Assembly: GCA_025526915.1 (NCBI GenBank)
Contig: JAHLKH010000006.1
Location: 186,001-250,000, forward strand
Source: Entophlyctis helioformis
Taxonomy: Eukaryota; Chytridiomycota; Chytridiomycetes; Chytridiales; Chytriomycetaceae
Length of the DNA: 64,000 bases
Direction of reading: 5' to 3'
Shown: positions 21,720 to 30,074 of the stretch, in pieces
Layout: every line of letters begins with the position of its first letter
Numbering within the stretch: the first letter of the stretch is position 1
Position numbers and translations under genes: made by a program
Notes under the pieces: generated by a model
Databases searched by the model: none
Told to the model about the DNA's origin: nothing
What the model saw: the letters and a program-made list of their open reading frames with translations, nothing else

Positions 21720-24600
21720 TCAGAAGAGGGCGAGAGGAGCGAAGAGAGCAGCAACGAGCGACACGACCGAGGCGGCCATGGCAGCAGCACCGCTGTAGAT
21801 GGGCTCGTCGCCACCACCAGGCAGCGGGTGCTTGGTGTAGATCTCGCCAGCAGGCAGGTCGCCGGTGCCGTAGATGGAGGCACCGCCAGAGGGCGAGGGC
21901 GACGGAGCGGCGGATGGCTGACCGTACACAGCAGCAACGGTCGTCGTGGCACCAGGAACAACAGTGACAGGTGCGACAGTGGTTGTGATGACCACAACGA
22001 CGACGGGCACGACGGTCGTGGTGGTCTTCGCAGTAGGAGCAGCGGTGGTCGAGACGGCAGGCACAGCAGGCACGGTCGTCGAAGCAGGAACAGCGGGTCC
22101 GGCAGTGGCAGAGGCAGCAGACGCGGTCGTGGTCGTCTCAGGAACAACAACAGACACGCCAGTGGTCGCGGATGCAGCCTCAGATGCGGTCGCGGAAGGA
22201 GCAACAGCATCAGTCGCGGTGGTGGTCGACGAAGCGATGGCAGCAGACTCGGTGATGGTCGCAGTCGCAGTCGTCGTAGTAGTCACGGTGGCAGACTCGG
22301 TCGTCGTAGTCGTGGTGGTGGAAGCCTCAGTCGTGGTGGTCGTCGTGGTCGTGGTGGTTGTCTCGGTGGTCGTTGGCACAGGGCCTTCAGCAGCAGCCCA
22401 GAAACGCGCGTCAGTTGCTGCACAGATCCACACCGGTCATTCATCCAGCATGGCAACTCACACTTGGTCTCGATGCCACAGTCGGTGCCAGTCAGGCCGG
22501 GAGGCACACAGATGCCAGTGTTGGTGCCCTTGCAGTCAGCCAGAGTCGCAGGGAAACCAGGAAGCGCGCCGTCCATGCCAGTGTTGCCCGAGATGTCGCT
22601 GTTGGATGGCAGGGAGTGAGCGTGTCAGCATCGTGTCGTGCAGTCAATCCAAGTGCGGCACAGTGGAATGGCACGCACAGCTTGGTGAGGGAGGCAAGCT
22701 GAGTGAGAGTCTTGGGAATGGGACCAGTGAGCTTGTTGTTGGAGACATTGCTGTTCATGAGAACACAGAGTCAGCAACAGCCGCGATGATCGTCACAAGC
22801 CAGCCAGCCAGCGTGCACTCACAGCGAGGCGAGCGAGGTCAGCTTGTCAAACACGTCGGGAAGGGAACCTTCGATGGCGTTGTTCGACAGGTCGCTGATC
22901 GTGCAGCAACAGTGTCAGTCTACCAGTGTCGCATGATTCACTTCAGAACAGCACAGCCAGGCACAACTCACAGTTCCTCAAGCTTGGTGAGACCGCCAAT
23001 CTTGTCCGACAGCTGGCCAGTGATGCTCTTGTTGGGAAGCAGGCTTGGATTGGCAAAGCGTGTTATAATACATGCTCACGATCAGAGCATCAAGAAGCAT
23101 GGCAACTCACAGCTTGGTGGCACGGTTGTCGGCATCACAGGTGACGCCTGCCACCTTGCAGCAGTCGGAATACTTGTCAAAGACAGAAGGAATGATGTCT
23201 TGGAGGATCGCGCAGTCCGAGCCAGGTGGAGCAATGAAACCTGAAGCAGAACGGCATGGTTGGGCAGCACGTGTCAGTCGCGATTCATGCGTCCAGACCA
23301 ACCACGGCATGACTCACAAGGCTTCTCAATCTTGCAACTCTTGCCCTTGTTTCCATCAGGAATGCATACATTCGTGCTTCGCCCATTGCAATCAATCCTA
23401 GGCTTGGCAAACTCTGGAAGAGGCCCAATCAGCAGCGGTATGTTGAAGAAGTAACTGGTAGATTGGGATGTGACGATTCCAAAGGAAGCCAGAGCGTGTC
23501 AGTCGATTGCAAGCATGAATGGCAATGGCACGAGAGAAAGACTTGCAATGTGCCCAGATTCTGGAAGTTGCTGATCCATGATGGCAGAGTGCCTCTGAGG
23601 TTGTTTGTTTGGATGTAGCTGTGCACAGGAGTATTGTCAGCAGGTGAAGCCATGGCACGAGTGCAAGCGAGGCATATCACACAGGACTTACAGCTCCTTT
23701 AGGTTGGTCAGCTTCTCAAAACTGGCGGGGATCTCACCAACAAAGCTACAGTTATAGAGCCCCCTTTAGTGGTATGAACAATAAACCGTAACGAGGGAGT
23801 GCCAGTCAGCAACCTTGGCGATCGAAAACAGCCGCAAACCCAGTGAATTGTGGCTTACAGACTCTTAAGATTGGATAGGTTACCCAAAGACGATGGAATG
23901 GTCAGGCCAGCAAAGTTGTTGCCTCCAATTGTGCTTTGGGATATGGAAGGAGGCGAGACAGTGAAGCATGTCAGTGTAACCCAACGCAAGCTCAAAGAGG
24001 CATTATCAGAGCACATACAGCGTTTCAAGCGCAGTCAGATTGTCAAAGACGCCGTCAGGGATCGAAGTGTAGCCGTTTGCACGGAGATAACTGTTCAGTG
24101 TGGTTCATGGCTTGGATGGTCAGCAAGGGCGATCTCAATAGTTACTTGCAGGCATTGGTGCTTACAGGGATGTCAGGCCAGTAAGTGTTGCGATATTGGG
24201 GAATACGCTGTCGGCTGTCTTGCCAAGACCATCCTCCAAGGTGCTGTGATTGTGAATGCATGCAGTTAGTGTTGGTGATGGCGTTGTCAAGCCATTGTGC
24301 ACAAGGGGACGAGCAGCCGATGATGATGGCGACAACGGCAGAAGTGGGACGCAGAGAGAGAAGAGCATGGAAGGTGGAGGGAGTGGTGTCAGTTGACTTG
24401 GTGCGACACAGCACAGTGTCGGTGAGTGACGTACAGCTTTGTAACACGACCACCATCGCAAAATGCTGGGCGAGTTCTCTTCATCATCGCCGCAGCAGCT
24501 CTTGTTCGCAGGAAACGTTTTTGGCCACAGGCCTTGCAGAACAGCGCAGTCTTGCTCGAGAAGCGAAAGTTCAGACATGGCGTCGAGGAGATCCTTTGGT
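21720..24600 (-). CDS. Secreted two-module LRR protein with mucin-like stalk and GPI-type tail
   Basis: Twelve exons read from splice signals: LRR N-cap ending 24435; LRRs at 24243-24166, 24090-24019, 23933-23859, 23766-23692 and 23618-23547; C-cap 23454-23318; second N-cap 23240-23111; LRRs 23043-22972, 22894-22823 and 22750-22679; C-cap 22598-22461; and 22384-21720. Most LRR exons are exactly 72 bases, one 24-residue plant-type repeat each (NNKLTGPIPKTLTQLASL). N-caps carry DCA-LQ and a CC pair; C-caps carry C-G-ST-VC-P-G-G--C. The last exon is a Thr/Ser/Ala-rich stalk ending in a hydrophobic stretch (AAAMAASVVSLVAALFAPLALF) typical of GPI attachment. Likely cell-surface adhesion or recognition. 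The first N-cap has a one-base frameshift near 24451-24475, and the signal-peptide exon is not found, so the 5' end is provisional. Confidence 0.72.
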
Positions 24601-25905
24601 TCGCTTGAGGTGGATGGAGAGGGAAAGTGAGCGGGGAACTGGCCGCCTTTTGAAGGGAAACGCCATTGCGCAGGATGCCGCAAGGTGCCGCACAGGCACA
24701 AGTGTCATCCACGTTCATCCGCGCTACACCGCCAATTGAAAACTATCTGAAACGCGCGATATTGGATGTGGCATTCAAGGCTGCAGACAACAGACAGCGT
24801 GCACGCACATGAGGGTGTTTGGGCTTGCTGGGAAGCTGTGCTCTGTCGGTATGAGCTGCTCAGTTTCTCATGGATGCTAATTGCTCACAGCAGCAGCTGT
24901 TGGCGTTCCTGTGAAGTCGAGAGCAGGCTTGTTGCAAGTCACAGGACACAGACACACGGGTCCGAGGACACGTGCGCCGGCTGTTTGGCCGAGACTGCGC
25001 CAACAAGGCTGCTGCGGACAATCAATTCTTTGCAAGGAGTGGCCTGTGCACCGCCCAAGTCTTTCAGCATCAACACAGCAAGGATGGACTGGCAGTGTGT
25101 TCTAGCCACAGGCATGGCGTTGCTGGATGGATGCCTGGCTGCGAGTGTGGGCAGTGGCGTCCTTGTGGAACACCTGTGCGTTGCAGTGACAGCCAGCCAC
25201 TCGACCACAGCCAGCAGCAGACAGTCATGGCGGCGTGTGCTCGCTCAGTCTCGGTGCACCAAGCTGCATCCAGGCGTGTCTGTGAGTGCAGTGTATCGCT
25301 CAACCAGCCCTTCATTGACCATTGCGGTCCTCTATCAACCAAGACGCAACAGCCAAGACGGTCGCTCTGCTGATGGCGCTGCTCATGCTTGCACTCAACC
25401 ACTTGTCCAGACTGCATGCCACTCACAGAGCAGCCATGCCAGTCGTCTGCAGCATCGCCAAAGGCACCAATGACGACCAGCATGCTGATCTGGTTGAGAT
25501 GGCATCCTCTCTCGCCATCCGAGTGGTCGCTGCGAGTGCTGTTTGGCGAGTGGTTCCATGCTGCTCATGCAGACTGTGCGATGGTGCTGGTGTGCCAGGT
25601 TGAGAACGACAGCACGAGTCCCATCGACTCGGTCACTCCAAGCTGGCCACTGTATCGCAACAATCGCATGGCACAGCCCACAGCGACAATGAAGGAGCGG
25701 CTTGACGATGAGATCCAGCACCGTCTTGCTGCCAGATCTGCTGCTGCTGCCGCTCGACTGCCAGTGTGTCTGCCCTAACGACGATCGCATCTGGCATCGC
25801 TGCTCGCCACAAAGACCCGCGTCACCGTTTGTGCACCAAAGAGTTAACGGGCAACTTTCCACGACAACGCAAACCACCACCACCGCAACAACCACAACCA
25901 CCGCA
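24601..25905. other. 1.3 kb with no assigned gene
   Basis: Lies between the LRR gene (leftward) and the Shr3-like gene (rightward). The signal-peptide exon of the LRR gene may hide here, but I find no convincing Met plus hydrophobic core joined by a splice site. Open frames of 100-235 codons on both strands have no domain. The last 60 bases are a caaccacaacc-rich leader directly before the Shr3-like start. Confidence 0.4.
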
Positions 25906-26526
25906 ATGTCCTTTGTCCTGCCGTCTGCGTTCGTGGGCACGCTGACGGGCATGCTCCTGGCGTGTGCGTCCGTCGACTCGCTCTGGTGGCCGCACCTCGT
26001 CTCCAGCTACGCCGACCCGTCGTCGCTCAAGTCGCGCGTGCCCGCCCAGGCCCGCACTGACTCGGTCGCCTTCTACCGCCTCGTCGCCTCGCTGCCGCCC
26101 AACGTCCTCTACGTCCTGCTGGCGCTCACGGCCATGACGCTCATCACGTTTGTCGGCGGCATCGTGCAGCACCCGCACAAGCGGCTGCGCAACGCTGCGT
26201 GCCTGCTGACGGTCGGTGCGGCCGTTGCCCTCGAGGCGCTCGTCGCCGTGCCCGACATCCGCGCCGTCACCGGCAAGGGCTACAAGCGGGCTGACGTGCA
26301 GACCGAGGCGCTGTTCCACATTGCGCTATGCCATGCCGGCGTGCTGGCCTTGCTGACCGTGACGCTGTTTGTGCTCGCGGCCGGCGAGGAGGCCGACGAG
26401 GCGAGGGGCGAGAAGGAGGCTGCTGCCGCTGCGCGCGCGAGAGCCGCCAAGCGTGCGGCCAAGGCTGCTGCTGCCGGCGGCGGCGGCAAGGCGGCGTCCA
26501 AGGAGGACAAGCCCAAGACGGAGTGA
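25906..26526 (+). CDS. Shr3-like ER membrane chaperone for amino-acid permeases
   Basis: 206 residues, single exon. Four hydrophobic segments: about 5-25 (FVGTLTGMLLACASVDSLWW), 60-82 (LYVLLALTAMTLITFVGGI), 90-112 and 135-160 (ALFHIALCHAGVLALLTVTL). The order of features matches the fungal Shr3 family: an N-terminal GT-like membrane segment, a W/H motif, FYRLVASLPPNVLY, and TEALFHIALCH leading to VLAAGEEADE. In yeast Shr3 prevents aggregation of amino-acid permeases in the ER and promotes their packaging into COPII vesicles. The C-terminal tail is highly charged and Ala/Lys-rich (ARARAAKRAAKAAAAGGGG), as in other family members. The start is the first ATG after a CA-rich leader. Assignment rests on overall pattern, not on a catalytic motif. 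Confidence 0.6.
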   Translation: MSFVLPSAFVGTLTGMLLACASVDSLWWPHLVSSYADPSSLKSRVPAQARTDSVAFYRLVASLPPNVLYVLLALTAMTLITFVGGIVQHPHKRLRNAACLLTVGAAVALEALVAVPDIRAVTGKGYKRADVQTEALFHIALCHAGVLALLTVTLFVLAAGEEADEARGEKEAAAAARARAAKRAAKAAAAGGGGKAASKEDKPKTE

Positions 26527-26637
26527 TCTGGACTCGGCGGCCTGGCATATGGCATGTGGCATGTGGCATATGTGGCGGCCTGCGCAGCATGCACGGAATG
26601 AAAGGGCCCAAGGGCCAGATCGGCTCGATGCCTTTTA

Positions 26638-27840
26638 CTATTGCCACGTTTGGTCAGACTGGAAGCGGCCGGCCAGGTTATAGTGCGGTCGGTGCCGGCC
26701 GGCCTGCTCAGCACCGGCGGGATCCTGCACCGACGGATCGTACTCGGCCATGTGCGACCAGTACTCGCAGAACCGCGCCATCTTGGCACCAAACCCAGAC
26801 GCCACGTCGTGCCAGAAGCCGTCCAGCGCGTCAGACTCGGACAGAGCCGAGGGCGGCGACGAGGACGCCGGAGAGAACATGGACGTAAACTCTCGTCGGT
26901 AGGATGACTGCATCGTCATGCGGTCGCCGTCGCCATCGCGGTCGCCATCAACAATGTGGTACCGCTCAACCAGAAACGATTGCACGGATCCGCCACGGAA
27001 CCACAGCTCGAGCGCCGGTCGGCTGGAACCAGAAGTGGCCGGCGATGCGGGCAGCGGATCCATGAGCCGCAGAACAGCGCGAAAGTGGGCCGTGTCGCTC
27101 GCCATCTCCGCACGCAGTCGCGGCTCGCCGCCGTAGTCGGCTGTTGTGTACACTGCGCGGGTCGGCAGTCGCCGCGGGTACCGCTTCGGCAGCATGCCGG
27201 TGCCCATGCGCGATGCAGCAGAGTCAGAGGGCAGTGGCGCTGACGAGACAAAGACGCTGGTGCAGTCGCCCATTGGTGCACCAATGGCTTCTGCGATCAG
27301 CGCCAGCCCAGATCGGGTCGGGTACGACACGACAGCGTTGGTTGACAGCCGCTGGACGAGGATCATGGGCGGCTGTTGGGCAGGCGTTTCCGGTGCAGAT
27401 GGAGGCGCAGCCTGTTTTACAGGCATCCAGATGAGCGTCAGGCACACGGACACGGCGGCATTGTGGTGCACATCGTGGATCAGCCAGGCGGTCTTGCGTG
27501 TGGTTGGCGCGGTGCATGAGCGAGGAAGCGTGCGGGCGAGGGCAGCCACATGCGCCGCCCAGGCCGAGCGATCCAGCAGCCGGCGCAGAGTGGCAGGCAG
27601 CGCGTCGTCGCAGCGCAGCACACGCAGCGACAACAGCGGGGCGGCCTTGAACGTCGTCGTCGTCGTTGTCGTCGTCGTCGTCGTGAGCGTCGCTGTCGCG
27701 GACGAGTCGACGAGCGAGCACAGCCAGCGCGACACCAGGCGCAGCGGCAGCAGGTCGGCGGGCTCGAGCGCCTGCAGCGCCAGCAGCCACAACTCCGTCG
27801 GCAGGCGGCCCTCGGCCGGTCGCTGGCGGCTTGCGGGCAT
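26638..27840 (-). CDS. F-box protein
   Basis: 400 residues in one uninterrupted frame. An F-box lies at about 13-46 (RLPTELWLLALQALEPADLL followed by PLRLVSRWLCSLV), the part expected to bind Skp1 in an SCF ubiquitin ligase. The rest lacks recognisable LRR, WD40 or Kelch repeats, so the substrate-binding part is unassigned. A Thr run encoded by gac/gtc repeats sits at about 51-62, and a DGDRDGDGDR run near 300. The start codon lies 56 bases from that of dynamitin on the other strand. It converges with the Shr3-like gene; the stops are about 110 bases apart. Confidence 0.72.
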   Translation of the reverse strand: MPASRQRPAEGRLPTELWLLALQALEPADLLPLRLVSRWLCSLVDSSATATLTTTTTTTTTTTFKAAPLLSLRVLRCDDALPATLRRLLDRSAWAAHVAALARTLPRSCTAPTTRKTAWLIHDVHHNAAVSVCLTLIWMPVKQAAPPSAPETPAQQPPMILVQRLSTNAVVSYPTRSGLALIAEAIGAPMGDCTSVFVSSAPLPSDSAASRMGTGMLPKRYPRRLPTRAVYTTADYGGEPRLRAEMASDTAHFRAVLRLMDPLPASPATSGSSRPALELWFRGGSVQSFLVERYHIVDGDRDGDGDRMTMQSSYRREFTSMFSPASSSPPSALSESDALDGFWHDVASGFGAKMARFCEYWSHMAEYDPSVQDPAGAEQAGRHRPHYNLAGRFQSDQTWQ

Positions 27841-27896
27841 TCGCAGCGTGCCGATGGCGGCCTAAAGGCTTTACTCGCAGCCGGCAAACCCTCGCG
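27841..27896. promoter_or_regulatory. Very short bidirectional promoter (F-box / dynamitin)
   Basis: Only 56 bases separate the two divergent start codons. It must hold both 5' UTRs or both transcripts must overlap. No TATA box is visible; a ttactcgcag segment lies near 27871. Confidence 0.55.
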
Positions 27897-29897
27897 ATGG
27901 AGCGGCACGGCAAGTACGCGGCGCTGCCCGACGTCGACACATCTGCGCAGGACGTCTTTGAGGACGAGGGCGTCTCGGTGTCGCTGCCGCTGCCCGTCTC
28001 GGTCGTCTCGGCGCTCGGCGGATACTCCACGGCCGCTTCGGCCACCACCGCCGCCACGGCCACGGCCGCTGCGTCCAGCAGGGCTGCCTACACGCTCATC
28101 CGCGGCGACGACGATACGGACAGCGACAGCGACGGCGGCGAGAGCGACGCAGGGGACATCGACGACGGCCTGCAGACGGGCCCGTCGGCGAGCGCGCAGG
28201 GCTCGCGCGGCAGTCTGGACGACCGCCTGTATCTGGCTTCGCAGTCGCAGCAGCAGTCGCACCAGCCGCAGGTCGTGCGTGTCAAGGTGCCACGAGCAAA
28301 GGCCGCCAACGTGTTCAAGCAGGCCGAGCTGCTGCAGGCCGAGTCTGCCGCTTCGGCTGCATCTGCGTCTGCGGCCGGCGGGTCTCGGCGAGGCGCCAGG
28401 AGCCGCATGCGCCGCGATCGCAGCGAGTATGCTGCGGACACGCTCGGTGCGGCGGATCCCGACGAGACCATCTACGAGCGCTACCACCGCCTGTTGTTCG
28501 AGGTGCAGGCACTGTCTGACGACCTTTCCAAACTCAAGGACGACGAGCCTGCGGCTGCATCAGCGACTGCCGATCGATCTGCAACTGCACCGGCAACTGC
28601 ACCGGCATCTGCACCAGCATCTGGCGCAAAGACGCAGCCGCCCATGTCCCACAAGGCTCTGCTGGCACAGGCCAGCAAGCTGCAGGACAGTCTCGCTGCG
28701 ATTGGCCGCGATCAGCATCCGTCCGTGCTCGAACACATCGATCCCGTGTCGACCAACATGGCCAACGTCAAGCAGCTCTTGTCGGCCGTGCAGCAGTACA
28801 AGAGCCATGCGCTCAACGGCCGGTCGTCGTCGCCCACACGCCCAATGGCTGGTGCCGCCGGTGCTGCCAGCGTCGACGTGGATCTGAATGCAAGCGGAGC
28901 CAGCTTCGCAGGCCAGAGCGGGCTGAACAGTCATCTGGCGTCTGCCAACCATCTGGCGGCATCCGCTGGCTACTCGACCGCCGGTATGGCTGCTCTCGGC
29001 GTGCCAGCAGCCACAGCATTGTCAGCCCGCCGCCCGTCCATCTCAGTTTCATCTGCAGCAGTTGCCGCGTCGTCGTCGTTGCCCAACTATGCGGGCATGG
29101 CAGGAGGCTTAACGGCATCAGCAGCCGACACGGTCACGTACGAGGTGTACTACACGCCAACGGCGTCTGCCGATATCCAGCGCACCAAGCTCATTGAGCT
29201 CGAGTCGCGGCTGACGAACCTGGAGCGCATTGTTGGCATGCACACGCTCGACTCGGCGGGCTCGGTCGTGTCGGACGAGGTGCGCGCGTCGCTGTTCCAG
29301 AGCGGCGGCACGCTCATTGGCGCACTGGAGCGGCTTGACCACCACCTGTCGCTCATTGCCCAGCCGCGTACGCTCGACGTTGCCTCGCGGCGCATCAAGA
29401 CGGTGCTCGTCGAGCTGGAGCGGCTGTCTGACCTGGAGCGCAAGCAGCGCGTCGAGTCCAAGTTCATGTCGCGGTCGATGCTGGACCTTGCGTCTGCGGC
29501 GTCTGCGTCTGTCGGCGGCGGTGTCGGCGGTGTCGGCGGCACAGAGGAAACGTCTGCAATGGTGCTGGGCGATGGACTGACAACGGCCGACTCGCGCACC
29601 AAGCACCTGTACGCCACGCTGGTGCGGCTCGAGCCCGTCATGCAGCACCTGCCACACCTCGTGTCGCGGCTGCGGGCACTGCAGTCGCTGCATGCGGAGA
29701 TGGCCGTGTTTGCCGAGTCGGTCAAGGTGCTTGGCGAGGACGGAGCGCGCATGCGCGACATGGCGCGCAGCCTGCAGGAGAACATGGCGCTGCTGGGCGA
29801 GAGCCTCAAGGAGAACGAGGACGTGGTTGCGCGCAATGTGGAGGCGCTTGGTCAGCGCATCGAGCTGCTGATGCTGGCCCGCCAGACGCCGGCATAG
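27897..29897 (+). CDS. Dynactin subunit 2 (dynamitin, p50)
   Basis: 666 residues, single exon. It starts MERHGKYAALPDVDTSAQDVFEDE, matching the dynamitin N-terminal signature (KYA-LP-IDT---DVYE) that contacts the Arp1 filament. Further family landmarks are ETIYERYHRLLFEVQALSDDL, a heptad-rich stretch around VTYEVYYTPTASADIQRTKL and IELESRLTNLERIVG, and a C-terminal coiled coil. It is longer than the roughly 400 residues of animal p50 because of Ala/Ser-rich inserts at about 60-80 and 290-400. In the dynactin complex it links the shoulder to the filament for dynein-driven transport. Head to head with the F-box gene; followed immediately by the (ccggatg)9 repeat. Confidence 0.85.
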   Translation: MERHGKYAALPDVDTSAQDVFEDEGVSVSLPLPVSVVSALGGYSTAASATTAATATAAASSRAAYTLIRGDDDTDSDSDGGESDAGDIDDGLQTGPSASAQGSRGSLDDRLYLASQSQQQSHQPQVVRVKVPRAKAANVFKQAELLQAESAASAASASAAGGSRRGARSRMRRDRSEYAADTLGAADPDETIYERYHRLLFEVQALSDDLSKLKDDEPAAASATADRSATAPATAPASAPASGAKTQPPMSHKALLAQASKLQDSLAAIGRDQHPSVLEHIDPVSTNMANVKQLLSAVQQYKSHALNGRSSSPTRPMAGAAGAASVDVDLNASGASFAGQSGLNSHLASANHLAASAGYSTAGMAALGVPAATALSARRPSISVSSAAVAASSSLPNYAGMAGGLTASAADTVTYEVYYTPTASADIQRTKLIELESRLTNLERIVGMHTLDSAGSVVSDEVRASLFQSGGTLIGALERLDHHLSLIAQPRTLDVASRRIKTVLVELERLSDLERKQRVESKFMSRSMLDLASAASASVGGGVGGVGGTEETSAMVLGDGLTTADSRTKHLYATLVRLEPVMQHLPHLVSRLRALQSLHAEMAVFAESVKVLGEDGARMRDMARSLQENMALLGESLKENEDVVARNVEALGQRIELLMLARQTPA

Positions 29898-29903
29898 AAG
29901 CGC

Positions 29904-29966
29904 CGGATGCCGGATGCCGGATGCCGGATGCCGGATGCCGGATGCCGGATGCCGGATGCCGGATGC
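29904..29966 (+). repeat. (ccggatg)9 heptanucleotide tandem repeat
   Basis: Nine perfect copies of a 7-base unit starting seven bases after the dynamitin stop codon and ending about 110 bases before the DNMT start. Each unit contains one CpG. Confidence 0.97.
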
Positions 29967-30074
29967 TTGACGCAGCGCGGGGCAGGCGGATCTGTGCGCG
30001 ATGCGCCGACGTGTTGGCAGCAACGAGCGTCGCGTCGAATGAACGTTTTCTTCGTCTTCTCGCCTCCGCATACG

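Noticed and set aside
23391..24600. Two separate LRR genes, one ending near 23318 and one starting near 23240
   Set aside because: The first C-cap ends in a gtgagt donor in the same phase used by the second C-cap, and the next exon continues with a Cys codon across the splice; one gene fits better.
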